Source: Chytridium lagenaria (lineage: Eukaryota; Chytridiomycota; Chytridiomycetes; Chytridiales; Chytridiaceae). From it: a stretch of DNA of 64,000 bases. Positions 47,294-60,000 of this stretch are shown here, piece after piece. A program made the translations under genes and the position numbers. Positions within the stretch are counted from its first letter, which is position 1, and every line of letters starts with the position of its first letter. Under the pieces are notes generated by a model. The model was not told where the DNA came from. It did not search any database and saw only the letters and a list, made by a program, of their open reading frames with translations. The DNA is taken from contig JAHLKC010000085.1 in the NCBI GenBank assembly GCA_025449115.1, positions 1-64,000 on the forward strand, read 5' to 3'.

Positions 47294-49768
47294 CTACCTT
47301 TGCCCCTTTGCATGACTCCAACCCCCAGGTCCACCCACATCCATAGGCCCCATCACTTCCTTCCTCCCTCCACCCCCCTCAAACGGATCCCCACCCAAAT
47401 CCACCTCCACAAACGATTCCACACTCGACAACCCCGACTGCACCGACATGACAGAATCCCTAGCAAGCGTCGACGCCCACCCCATGGTCGTGGTTTCAAT
47501 TTGAATGTTCATTGGACCTGTGACCATCTCCTCCTTTTTCGCATGATGCTTTTGAATGGCTTGCGTAATGAAACAGGCGGGCTTGTCGGTTGGAGATGGG
47601 GAGCGTTTGGTGCGAGTCAAGGAGTCGTGTTCTTCTTGGGTCGGTGTTTGACCACGGTTTAAGCTGTTAAGAATGTTGGAAAGAGGGGAGGCCGTGCTTG
47701 CTCCCCGTTTAAACGACGAAGGGGAGGTAGAGGAGACTGGTTGAGTTTCCTGTGCAATAAAGGAACCGTCGTTATGATCTGCGACAAGTTCGTATCGGCT
47801 TGACTCGGGAGCGGAACCTCCTGATCGTTGTAAAAGGAAACACCACCAAGGTTTAACGGTGCAAACTCGCGTTTCGTCTTTTTCTTTCCAATACCGCCAC
47901 CTGGGGATATGGGTGTTGTTGGAGAAGATGGAGTGGACCTTGATCCACCTTGCGACGTTCGTCCTTTAAACCGTTGAAGTTTTTCCACCCATGTCCCCAT
48001 GGGTGGCACCTCCCTCCTTCTTCTTCTTCGTCTCTGTCTCAAACTTCTTATACGCGGTCTTTTTACCAAAGAAAAAGCTCTTCACAGCATCCAACCGTGA
48101 TGGAGGTGGGAAGCTTGATATGCTAAATACTTTTCCATCATCATCCACATGACTGCTCGCCCAACTTGATCGATCGGGTCCTTTATCGCGACGTCGAATG
48201 ATCACATAGATGATGGCAACGATGATGGCGAGAATGAGGACTCCAATACCAACCCCGATACCAATGGCACGACCGAAACTCGTCGACGTGTTACCGACAA
48301 AGGTTGTGTCGTCTTCTTGGAGTTCGGTGGGTGGAGAAAAGGTTGGGAGGAAAGGAGGGATGGGGGATTCTGAAGCTGGAACGTTGATGGCGGGGAGGAT
48401 GAGGGGGGTGGAGGTGGTGGAGGTGCTGCTGAGGGGTGGACTGAGTTCTCCGTTTGAGATAAATGTGGCTGTTGTAAGGGTTGCCTCCAGACGGCCCTGT
48501 GCGGAAGAGAGAAGAGGTTGGATACCTTGAGGCGCGACTCCAGGCGATATTGAAGAAAGAGATGGGGAGGTTGAGGGCGAAGGTGAAGAACTAGACACCG
48601 GAGATGGAGCAACCGGAGGTGAGGGCTGAACAGCTTGCTGCGGTTGCTGCGGCTGCGGTTGCGGTTGAGGTTGCTGTTGCGGTTGTGGTTGCGGTTGCGG
48701 TTGCTGTTGAGGAGCTTGTTGCTGAGGGGCCTGTTGTTGTGGTGTCTCTTGCTGCTGTACTGGTTGAGCTGCAGGCGCCGGAGCTTGAACAGGAACTGTA
48801 ATAGGTGCAGGATCGACAGCTGGAATAGACTGCTGCTGAGTTTGCTGATTTTGGATTGCCACGCGAGCCTCTGACGCTTGTGGTGAGGGTTGCGGGCGTT
48901 GAGGAGGAGGAGGAGGAGAGGGAGGAGAAGGAGGAGGAGGAGGGGGGGGGGAGGGGGAGGTGGGGGAGGTGGGGGAGGGGGAGGGGAGAAGCGGGTGGTG
49001 CAGGGGGGGGCTGTACGGGAGCGGGGGCGGGTTGGGGTGCAGGTGCTGGAGCAGGAGCAGCAGACGACGATTCCTATTATATGAGAATATAACGAAAGCG
49101 TTAATAAAAAAAGTCTGAGAGTGTGGTTGTATTGACAAAGTTTTTTAAACAGGTCGTCAAAGCAAGCGAAGAATCAGAGTCGCGCAAGCCGACACCATAA
49201 ACAGAAAAATACAAAAAACATGAGGTTTCGCACCTGAGCTGCTGGACTCAGAGCAGCGTTGGCTTGCCGCGGGTTCGGGTTCGCAATAAGATAGACGGCA
49301 TAATGCGTCCAAAAGAATCCTGGCCTCCACATCCTTGACCATCCTTGCACTTTAACACTCGACATTTGTCGTCGCTGATGCCTGGTACAGACTTTTTGTT
49401 CTCGATCCAGTTGGGATCTGATTTTGAGACACAATTGCAAGTGAGCTTGGAGGAATCCTGTGTCGAGGGAGATATGAAGATGAAGTCGTCGAGTGTCCCG
49501 CAGCGGATTGCGCAGTCTATCACAGTGACTTGGGAGGGGATCGCGGAGAAAACGGGACGAAGAGAGGGAGTCTTGAAGTTGGCGTTAAACTGCCACTTGC
49601 CATGGCAACCTAGAACAAAAAGTATATAAAACTGTAGTATCAGCAAGCGATCTTGATACTATATGATCCGCTTTCTAGATTTAAATCACAAAAAGGCTTA
49701 CCTTGATAGTAAGCCTGTATTTCCGCAGAGACTGGAGTTGCAGCCATCGCCAGAATCAATGCCAACAT
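47294..49768 (-). CDS. WSC-type cell-surface sensor, single-pass membrane protein
   Basis: The signal peptide MLALILAMAATPVSA starts at 49768. Exon 1 ends YYQ and joins to GCHGKWQFNANFKTPSLRPV. The Cys-rich domain VTVIDCAIRCGTLDDFIFIS, LTCNCVSKSD, DDKCRVLKCKDGQGCGGQDS has the C..C..C.C..C..CG layout of WSC carbohydrate-binding domains. A long stalk of Pro, Gln and Ser follows (PQPQ and QQAPQQQ runs, about 49060-48300). Then comes one membrane helix (IGIGVGIGVLILAIIVAIIY) and a basic RRR stop-transfer. The cytosolic tail includes ASSHVDDDGKVFSISSFPPP, KREFAPLNLGGVSFYNDQEV and, in a shifted frame, AKKEEMVTGPMNIQIETTTM, ending at 47294. Such proteins report cell-wall stress to Rho1 in other fungi; that role here is inference. 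Frame breaks lie near 47995 and 47665. Confidence 0.7.
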
Positions 49769-50840
49769 GATGGAACTTGTCCCCTTTCTACCGTTTGAAC
49801 GAATCCTGTCTTCTCCTACTGCCTGACGAGGAATCCTCATCACCTGCTTCTGAGGGAGATGCATCCTTGCTTCAAAACCCCTTCTATTCCTCCGTCACAG
49901 CTCCTTCTAACCTCGCCCTCCTCTTGGTTAATACAGCTGCGGATACCAGGTCCACTTCTGTCCGTTCAAATTAGTCAAGTCGACAGGAGTGAATGTAGGT
50001 ATGCGCTGTCTCTCCTGTCTCTCTCTGTTTGTGCTTTTGTTCAGCAGAATGTGTTGAAGGCGCTTCTATAATTACTTGAGGGCTCGATTCGAGCACACCG
50101 TTGTCGTTCACTCTCTTTGCTGTCGCTTGTCGTTTGATCACTGCCAGAGTGTAGCGTTGTACTGACGGTTGCGCGGTCAATTGCAAAACACCTTTGCGGC
50201 CAACGTGGTACAATTGGAACGACTTTGAGCTCAAACGTAACCCTTTTGCTTTCTTTTGGAATTATATTCGGTTTTGTGTTTTGTGTTTTAAAACGCGTCA
50301 CGTCCAGTGTTGAATGTGCAATTACTATTATGTAATGAGAATAAATAAAAAAGAGAGAAAGCTACTGATGGTCATTAAGTAAATCACCATCCTGCAGCGT
50401 CCAGCTGTAAATCAGTTCAAGTCGATGCGCACCGAAAGCTATCCAAAATGCGGCTAATTATAGATGAAATGCAGGATACTATGCAGGCCTTTTTGAGCTA
50501 TAAACTTTACAAGAGTAGTTGCCTACCAGCGCATACGAATCGGAAATCGAAGTCAGAGATTTACAACGCTTGAGGAGGAGGAAAGCAGGTTCGCGCGACA
50601 ATCTCCTGTTATGACTAATAAAAGATCAACGCAGATGCCTTTTATCTCATTCCATAATGAACGGATATGACTGATTCTCAGTTCAACACTACCCGAAAAG
50701 GTTCTGAGCCATTGAGTCTGATGCAAATCCTTAGGTTCTAACACGATTCTGGTTTAGATGCAGAGGAGCGTGTAAAGTTTAGACAACAACCCGTCAGGTT
50801 TATTTCACTGCTCTTATCTCCAAACAGCTCTCTTGTCAAC
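49769..50840. other. Divergent intergenic region, WSC sensor / receptor 1
   Basis: Promoters for the two divergent surface-protein genes should lie here. Several short frames on both strands are open but not protein-like. Confidence 0.5.
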
Positions 50841-53800
50841 ATGAGAGAGAAGTACACTTCAATGACGGTGTCGTTTGCTGTGGCGACGGCCATAGCTCTT
50901 GCTTTCCTTGCTCTTTCCGGTATGGAATAGTCTTCTTTCATTCAAAAATTTGTTGTTTAATTGGAACCTGCAAAAACCTTTTCCTGACGATCATTTCCAG
51001 ATGTCGCCCATGGACTTGCCGCGGGTGGAACCGTCACCGCCATCAAGCTCCGGGGAAGAAAGTGGAACTATTCACCTATCACTGACGCAGAGTACAGTAA
51101 CGCCGACTTGTAAGTTTACTCTCTCGATGGGCAAATACCTTTCATTTGGATTTTTATAACGCTTTAATGCTATCATTATTTACGTTTCTTGCAATAATGA
51201 TAACTAAATTATCTTTACTTTACAGTGTCCACATCAAGGGTGGCTGCGCAGACGATATTGCGCTCCTCCAGCCACAATCCAACTTCTCGGTCGAGTTCTG
51301 GTTCAAGTTCAGTCCTGAAGAGTACTTTTCAGGCGCAAACGTCCCTCATAATTTCGCAATGGCGCAAGAATACAATTTCTGGATGCAATACCTCATTCCA
51401 GTGGGAGGCGGAAACTACAATTGGTTCGTGTTTAAATACCGTATCGCTTACTCTGTACCTATTTTTAATGCTTCAAATAACTCCGGGTCTTCATTAGGTT
51501 TGGAAACTGGCTGTCGCCCTGCGGATGGCTCACCGTAATTCCTAACAGTCCGTACGCTTGGGATGTCATACCTTTGATTAAACAGCCGGCACACACTTGG
51601 ATGGTACGTTTTATTTTAGCAATTTTTGAGTGTTTTTTTTTTTAAAAGCGTTGCAATGATGAATAATATCTCGACTAATCCCTACTTACCAACAAATAAT
51701 AGCACGTCGCCGTCGTCAATGACAACAACAACATCACTGCCTATCTTAACGGAGTTCCCGTCTCCAACATGTACTGCGCGGCTAAATTCGACTCCACTCC
51801 AGTCTGGACCATTGGTATCCGAGATTGGGCAACGGTACGCGCATCTCATTTGCATTTTTGTTTTAATCGTCCTTTACAACCCTAGGACGTGGCCCAAAAA
51901 ATCAACTCAGTCCCATCTTCCCTATGACTGGGGAGTTCGCCGAATTCAGATTCTGGACGCGTCCCATCACTCCACGTGAAATTAGCAACCGCATGTATCG
52001 CACTCTTCTTCCGTCCGAGGTCCAAGACAAAAGCCTCATGCTTTACTTTGACTTTAACAATGTCACTGACGGGTTTGTTATTCAAGACATGTCTTCAACA
52101 AAACGTCTCGCCGGATACATGGGCGGCGCTCTCGGCCTCGAAATCAACACCCCCGAACTCGTCCCAACCACCGCTCCCATTGTGAATATATCCACAACTA
52201 TCGTCAGGATGACGATGAAAGAATCGGGTGATTACCCTAGCATCGCCAAAGTCCCCCTCACCGCTATAGACATCAGAACTCCTGCTTTCTCCTTATTGAC
52301 AGAATCCTCACTGGTTAACTACACCTTACAAGTCTCCCTGACCCTTCCATCCTCATCCTGTCTGCAGGTTCCGGAAGCACATCTCGTGTCCTATCTGGCG
52401 CGTTGCCCATTGCACTTGGCTCTTCATTTGACTTGACTGTCACCCACCGTGTCGATAACTCGGTGACCACTTGGCCGATTCAGCGTTTTAACGTCTCTGT
52501 GACGTTTGCGGGAACCACCATTGTTGTTCCGGTCATTGTTACTATTGTCAAGAATGCAGCTCCAACTGTTGGAGACAGTGGTGGTGCTATTGCGCCAACA
52601 GACGAGCCGCCGTCTGCAACCCAGAGGCCTATTTACATCCCCAACTTCACTTGGAGAAATGCTACCTACAATACACCATTGACTTATGAGTAAGCATATT
52701 TTTAAATCTCAGCACTATTTGAAAGTTTTTCAAATAACATCTCTTCTCGCGCATATCATCAGGTTTTGGACTGTCGGTGCGGACGGCGATCGATTCATTG
52801 ACCTCCCTGATATGTCGTACTCTGGCAAAGGCCGCATGAACACTGAGGTGAACAAAAACCTTGTCATGGATTACGGGTAAGTCAAAGTAAATCTCAAGAA
52901 AACTTAGACTCAAACGTTTTCAAGATGGGATTACGATGGTTCGGGTAGGACCGTAATACCTTGGCGTCGCAAGTTTGGAATCTGGAATCACGTTGCTATG
53001 ATTTCGACGGGTCGTGGGGACGGCAAACCATGTACGTGAATGGTGCTGAAGTTGCGCAAACAGCGGGAAATGTGGCCATGAGGAATAACGACCGAGGACT
53101 TCCTCCTTCCAATATGACGGGTTTTATTGATGCGAGTGAGTAAATCTCAGATCTAGTAATTCTTTATTCTACCCTGAAAAGTCTAATGCGTCCTTCTTTT
53201 AATTAAGTGATGTCTGGAAACGTCGTGGTAGATGAGCTGAGGGTGTGGAACATTGCAAGAACCCTGAACAGTTGAGGGCTACCATGAACACCAAATTAAC
53301 GGGAAGAGAGCCTGGCCTTTACATGTACACAACTTTGACTCTTATACCGCTCAACCGGACAACTCCTACATCTTCCGCGATCTTGGCCCATTCGGGTTCG
53401 ATTTAATCTGTCGCGGCTACACTACAAACGCTCCATGCCCTACACCGTTCCTCCATTCCCTTGGGTGGTATCATTGAAGACCTCACCTTCCAAGATGGCT
53501 CAAATGTTACTCTCTGGAACCCACTTGGCCACGACGTTGACGATGACACCAATTACCTCCGCTTTGTTGTGTCGAAGCTGCCGACGGATGCAAAGATGTT
53601 TTCTGACAAGAACCAGACATTACGCTCCTTGGACGGTGATATCCGTAATGGATTCGCTACCCCGAATTACATCACCCCGATTACCGTCGGAGCTCTCATC
53701 AGGAAGATGCAGCTGATTCCCTCTGTTCAAATTGTTCCTTCTGCTGATGGAGGCGGTAACCCTTACGACAGTTTCCAAGTAGGATATAAACATTTCCCAG

Positions 53801-56132
53801 ATTTTAATATTCTATTTTGAACAATCATGATGATTCTAATGTATCTTTAGTACTATGTTACCGACGGGCTGCGCAACTCTAAGAGCGCAACCATCCAAAT
53901 CTACCGCAAGTGCTGGCCTGGCACCTATCTTGACCAATCCAAGCGCAAGTGTCTCCCCTGTAGCCCTGGATTCTTCTCTACTGGCTACTCTTACAACACA
54001 GTCTGCACTCCTTGCCCAGTGGGAACCTCCCAACCCCGCGCTGGGTCTTCTACCTGCGTGCCATGCCAACAAGCCGTCTTTATCTCCTACACAGCAAACG
54101 CAACATCCATCAACAGCACGTCCTCTAACAACACCTTTGTCCCATCAAGCTCTACCATCAAATTACCTTCCACCGTCGTCGGCATTGAGGATATCTCTTC
54201 ATTCGGATCGTTCCAGGAAGGGACCGGTCAGGCGACCTGCAATGCCTGCGCTGGTCTCACTTACGCGCTTGTTGAAAAGGCAACGTCGTGTGAGGGTAAA
54301 GCATTCATCCCAAAATACGTGAGCTTGGGTGGTGGGTCTTCCAGCGCATATCCCTCGGTCTCAGGGATGATCCTTGGTTCTGGATCATCTTCATTTTCAT
54401 CCCTCATCAGCGTTCTCAACCCTGCGTACCGAACCAATGACGTTTCGAGTGCGATGGATAAAGCCATGATTCTTGATGCACCACGGGCTGTTGTGGTAAC
54501 TGGTTGTCTTATCGCCGGTATCACACTTCTTGGGCTTATTGGAACCTTCTTGTTCATCAATGACCCTGTGATCAAGGCCTCCAGTCCTATTGCATTATCT
54601 ATCACAGCTGCTGGTATCATCATGGGAGCACTGTCCGTCGTCACTTACTCGGTGGAGCCGTCCAAGGGTTCATGTATTGCAGAAATCTGGATGCTTCCTG
54701 TCTCATTTTCGATTGTCATTGGAATGCTCATCTCCAAGACATTCAGAATTCTCCGCATTTTCAACAAGTACGTCGCGTTCCTTCATACCTTTTTTCCTAT
54801 TCTGTTGTCTGTATAAAGTGCTAACCATGTAATGCTCTTATAGCCCTCGTGCCCTCAAGATTCGCATGACCAACGCGGATCTCTTTGGTTACATGGTTGC
54901 AGCGACCAGCGGCAACGTAGCCATCTTGATCATCTGGTCAATTTTCGATCCTCCTACTCCCGTTGTTATTTCGCGTGGAAACTCTGATGGAATGAACTTT
55001 ATATACTGTGGATCAAAGAGTGCGGCAGTTCAGTCTGGTTTCACTGTAAGTTTGGTTTGCTGAAATATTGAGACGAGCACTAACGCTGTCTTACAGGCCG
55101 TCCTTTACCTTTACAACGCGGCGTTGTTGGTAATTTTGGCAATCTTGGCGTTCCTCACCCGTACTGTAACGCCTTGTTCTCAGAGTCTAAATTCATTGGA
55201 TACTTGTAAGCCTCATCGTGATTTTTCGAATACCGTAAATACTTATACTGTTGTCCAAATTAGTGTTGCTGCGACAGTGTTCTCCGTCTCCCTCTTCCTT
55301 CCCATCCTCTACTTCCTCACAAACGATGTCTCGGCCATGTATGTGATCAAGTCTGTTGCTATCCTCATCATCACGGGAGCCGCTTCTGCGACCCTCATGG
55401 CATCAAGTTCTACTCCATCTTCCGTAACCGTCAACAACAGGCAGCTGGTGTTCCGACGCAGAGCCAGAAGAACTCTATGATCTCGTCACAGACCGCCGGC
55501 CCCACCGTTGACAAGAATGGAAAGATGGCCATTAACTCGGCTTACCTTCAACTCCTCAAGACTTCGGCGTCAACCCTCGTTGCAAACTGTGTGTACCCCA
55601 CCAAAAAAGTTGGAGTCGTGTTCTGGAACTCAAAGATTGCCGTCCTTCAACCTGAGCAGCGTCTTTTGTTCATTTTGAGTCCTGATGCCGCCGCCCCGCC
55701 TAAGGTAAAGCCGTCTAAAATCTTTGCAATTGACTCATGTACACTTTACTTACCGATATTATTTTATTTTTCATAGGGCCCCCTCCTGTCCCCGAGACCC
55801 TCGTTTTCCCGCTCACAAAGTTTTCGGTGTCAACCCCAGAAAGTGGTGGTGGCAGTAACCATCTCAGCAGCACCACGACCGCCAATTCCGCCACCTCCAA
55901 TTCCCAATCCCAATCCCAGTCTCAGCAAGATGGAGTTGCGGCTGCATCCAACGCCACCCCTATCGTCACGGTCACCAACAATGACACGGGTCACTCTGTC
56001 ACGTTGCAGTTTGAGTCGACGCAGGTTAAGAAGGAGTGGCAGACGTTGTTGAATCAGCTTGCTGATGGGAAGTACATTCCGCGATTTGATGTTAAAAGTA
56101 ACGTTATGGCAACGGCAAAGATTGACGTTTGA
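50841..56132 (+). CDS. LamG-domain family C GPCR, copy 1
   Basis: ATG at 50841 opens a signal peptide (SFAVATAIALAFLALS). LamG domain 1 (about 51228-52040) has FSVEFWFKFSPEEYF, AYLNGVPVSNMYCA and FAEFRFWTRPITPREI. A beta-rich linker with NISTT and TVTHRVDN follows. LamG 2 (about 52763-53340) has FGIWNHVAMISTG and VVVDELRVWNIAR. The Cys-rich repeat (53880-54075) reads CWPGTYLDQSKRKCLPCSPG and CTPCPVGTSQPRAGSSTCVP, an ephrin-receptor-like motif. The seven-helix core (about 54476-55410) has DPVIKASSP after helix 1 and ISKTFRILRIFN, as in GABA-B-type receptors. The tail has a PH-like fold (ASTLVANCVYPTKK, VVFWNSKIAVLQPEQRLLFI, HSVTLQFESTQVKKEWQTLL). About twelve introns. It probably senses a glycan or surface ligand and signals through G proteins. 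Several one-base losses relative to copy 2 occur (53261, about 53325, about 53450, 55167, 55400). Confidence 0.85.
53644..56060 (+). repeat. Near-identical tract shared with 60007-62424
   Basis: From the exon at 53644 through the seven-helix region the two receptor copies match almost base for base at an offset of 6363, introns included. By eye only a few differences are seen before 55160 (53778, 53782, 54498, 54843). Differences become more frequent from 55160 to 56060 and identity drops beyond. Upstream the copies differ at roughly one base in five, with identical patches at about 53090-53140 and 53480-53570. Confidence 0.85.
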
Positions 56133-57077
56133 AATTTTTATGCCCTCTTCCCTTTTGTTGCGCGGAGGTTTATATTGTAGGTCTTTTGTTCACTGATGTG
56201 CAGGCATGGAATGATTTGTACTCTTCTTCTCTATACATAATAAATACTTTTAAATTCCAATGACGCTTCGACAGATTTTTAATCGTTATGCCCAATGTTG
56301 GTTGTTATCTGCAGCACATATCAAAAAGAAAGAAAGGATAAACGTTATTGTAGTCAGCACACGGAACTACATTGTATCATATAGTGACTCTGCCCTTGAT
56401 GTCCGTAGATGTGGCGGCTTCATATATATGCAGAGCTCTGGTCACATACATATTCCCGTTCCATCATGACACAGTTTCACCGCTTATTCAAAATGCCCAC
56501 TGGTGCCCGTAGATTATGGATGCAAGTCACCGTTTGGATAAAAGGGAATATGCAAACTGGTGTTCAGTGTTTTACAATTCGTAAGTGTGATCTTATTTAC
56601 ATCCAGAGCGACGTGCCTTAATGGAAATCGGTGTGTTGACCATTTAGCAGCAAAACTAGTACATAGGAAGATTTACACTCTCTGAAGTAATTCGTCTACT
56701 TTAAACATCGGGCTCGCGGCTAGCCTTAGTATCCTGCTGATTCTTTTGCTTTCTCTCTTTACCCTAGAAGAGCGAAATAATTGGCTACTCTCCAATGGAA
56801 CAGTCTGGTAATCAGCGCTAATCAGCGATCAACATAGAACCTCATCCGACCGCGCTAAGTTCTGAGCACCTGCTCTGAGAGCCCTTTGCAAGTAAATCCT
56901 TTGTACAAATATATACGTATTTTAGTGTGGGGTAGGTAATCCTGGCCATTGTTTAGGAGCCTACCCCAACTCTTGCACTATAGTTGAGTTTGACATTAAC
57001 GGTAAATCGGGATCCAATGCAGCTGCGTCTGTTATTTCTCTCTTGGATTCCAACTTCCTTGTTCTAGTTCCTCAGCA
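56133..57077. other. Spacer between the tandem receptors
   Basis: No gene is seen. A 9-bp inverted repeat (TGGGGTAGG 56928-56936, complement 56960-56968) lies about 110 bp upstream of the second start codon and could be a regulatory hairpin or operator-like site. The spacer is not similar to the upstream region of copy 1. Confidence 0.5.
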
Positions 57078-60000
57078 ATGTTGCAAGAGACGTCAAGGAC
57101 GTTGTCGCTTGCGGCAGCAGCGACGACAGTTATTGCCTTCCTTGCTCTCTCAGGTTTGCAGTCCCTTCCATTCATTCCTTCAGTTCCATTACTCTGGCTT
57201 GGCCTGTGCAGCCTGCCTCTTACGGATTCGAAGTTGCTTAATGAGATATGAGGCACACTAACTGATCACCAAAACCTTATCTGCATTTGGTCACCTTGGA
57301 CAGATGTCGCGTACGGCCTGGCCGCGGGTGGAACCGTCACAGCCATCAAGCTGCGAGGAAGAAAATGGAACTATTCACCCATCACCGACGCCGAGTACAG
57401 CAACGGCGACTTGTGAGTCTACGTACTATGATTGCAGATAGATGCGTCTACCTTCTTTCTGTATCCTTCCTTTTTTTGAGCTGCCAAAGTGTCTATATTA
57501 CATGATCATTAACATTTCCCGCTTAATTCATAGCATCCACATTAGGGGCGGCTGCGCTGACGACACGGCATTCCTTCAGCCTCAAGCTAACTTTTCAGTC
57601 GAGTTTTGGTTTAAGTTTGCTCCTGAAGAGTACTTCTCTGGCTCCAACGTCCCTCACTCGTTCGCAATGGCACAAGAATATAACTTTTGGATGCAGTACC
57701 TCATCCCAATCGGTGGCGGAGAAAGTGCCTGGTTTGTTTGTTGTTTTTTTTCTTTAAAGATTCGTTTCTTACCCTTTGTTAAATATCGCTTACATGCCTC
57801 TGACAAAATGTAATTCGCTTTTCATTTAAATACATAATAGGTTCGGAAACTGGTTGTCACCATGTGGTTGGCTCACTGTCATTAAAAGCAGCCCTTATGC
57901 GTGGGACATCTCACCTTTGGTAAAACAACCGGCACATACTTGGATGGTAAGCCTGTCTAAAGACGTCTTTTAATCTGCCCTTTCTGTCTTGCTTTTGTCA
58001 CAACGTAATATTTTACTAACAACGACGTAAAAGCATATTGCTGTTGTCAATGACAACAACAATATCACGGCTTACATTAACGGAACCGCTGTTTCCAACA
58101 TGTACTGCGCTGCTAAATTCGATTCCGCCCCAGTTTGGACCATCGGTATTAGAGATTGGGCAACGGTAACCACGATTAATGATCTCTGCTGATTCTAATT
58201 ATCAAAATCTACTCTAGGATGTCGCGCAAAAAAACCAACTCAGTCCCATCTTCCCCATGACAGGAGAGTTTTCCGAATTCAGAGTATGGACACGTCCCAT
58301 CTCTCTGACGGAAATCACTAGCCGCATGCACCGATCTCTCTTAGCAAATGAGTTAGCTGACAAGAACCTCATGATTTACTTTGATTTTAACAACATTACC
58401 GACGGCTATATCATCCAAGACATGTCTCCAACGAAGCGTCTCGCAGGATACATGGGCGGCGCACTTGGACTCGAAATTAATACACCCGAGCTCGTGCCAT
58501 CAACCGCTCCCATCGTCAACATTTCTACCACCCTCGTTACGATGACTATGAAGGAGTCCGGTGACAACCCCAGCAGTGCGAAAGTTCCACTCGTTGCTAT
58601 TGATGTCAGAACCCCTGCCTTCTCCTTGTTGACTGCTTCCACCCCTGTTACGTATACCCTCACGAGTCTCCCCGACCCTTCAGTTCTCATTCTTACTGCT
58701 GGTTCCGGAAGCGCTTCCCGGATTCTGTCTGGCTCTTTGCCTATCTCTTTGGGCTCTTCCTTTGACGTTACAGTTACCCACCGTGTCAACAACGCAGTAT
58801 CCTCTTGGCCGGCGCAGCGCTTTAACGTATCTATCACGTTTGGGGGAACCACCGTGGTTGTCCCAGTTGTCGTCAATATCTTAAAGAATGCCGCACCTAC
58901 CGTTGGTGACAGTGGAGGTGCTATTGCTCCTCCAGACGAACCGCCGTCTTCTACCCAGAAGCCCATTTACATCCCCAACTTCACTTGGAGAAACGCCACT
59001 TATAACACGCCTTTAACCTTTGAGTAGGTATCTTTCGATAGTCACTTGCAACTTTGTTACTATTTGTTTGAACTAAATACTTATCTCTCTTATCTTATCT
59101 GGTTTATCCTTTTTTTAGATTCTGGACGGTTGGCGCAGAGAGCGACCGATACATTGATCTCCCCGACATGTCTTATGCTGGTAAGGGTCGTATGAATACC
59201 GAGGTTAACAAGAACCTTGTGATGGACTATGGGTGAGTCGCTCTATCTACAGGCAAACAAAGATACTGACATTGTAACAGATGGGATTACGATGGCTCCG
59301 GACGAACTGTTATTCCATGGCGTCGCAAGTTTGGTATTTGGAACCACGTTGCGATGATCTCAACTGGGCTTCGTGGACGTCAGTGGATGTATGTCAACGG
59401 GAATTTGGTTGCACAGACTACTGGTAACGTGGCTATGAGGAATAACGACCGAGGACTTCCTCCTTCCAATATGACGGGATTTATTGATGCGAGTAAGTAT
59501 ACATTCTTCAATCATTTCAAAAGTAGATTCGCTAACATATATCCTCTCTATTTGTTAAAAAATAGTGATGGTCGGAAACGTCGTCATGGATGAATTCAGG
59601 GTCTGGAACATTGCAAGAACCCCTGAACAGTTGAGGGCCACGATGGCAACCAAGCTGACTGGCAAGGAGCCGGGACTGTACATGTACCACAATTTTGACT
59701 CCTACACAGTTCAGCCCGACAACTCCTACGTCTTCCGTGATCTTGGTCCTTACGGGTTTGATTTAATCTGCCGAGGCTACTTCAAAAACGCTCAATGTCC
59801 CTACACCCGTTCCTCCATTCCCATGGGTGGTACCATTCAAGACCTCACCTTCCAAGATGGCTCAAATGTTACTCTCTGGAACCCACTTGGCCATGACGTT
59901 GACGATGACACCAATTATCTCCGCTTTGTTGTATCGGTGCTGCCGACGGATGCAAAGATGTTTGCTGACAAGAATCAGACATTCCGTTCGTTGGACGGTG

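Noticed and set aside
48604..49092. Plus-strand Val/Ala/Arg/Gly-rich frames opposite the WSC stalk
   Set aside because: They are the complement of Pro/Gln codon runs; low complexity, no motif, and the minus strand has domains and a membrane helix.
54261..54644. 127-codon minus-strand frame in receptor 1 (repeated at 60624-61007)
   Set aside because: It is antisense to well-supported family C GPCR exons and repeats only because the host tract is duplicated.
58406..58966. 186-codon minus-strand frame in receptor 2
   Set aside because: It is antisense to LamG/linker exons conserved in both copies; no motif of its own.
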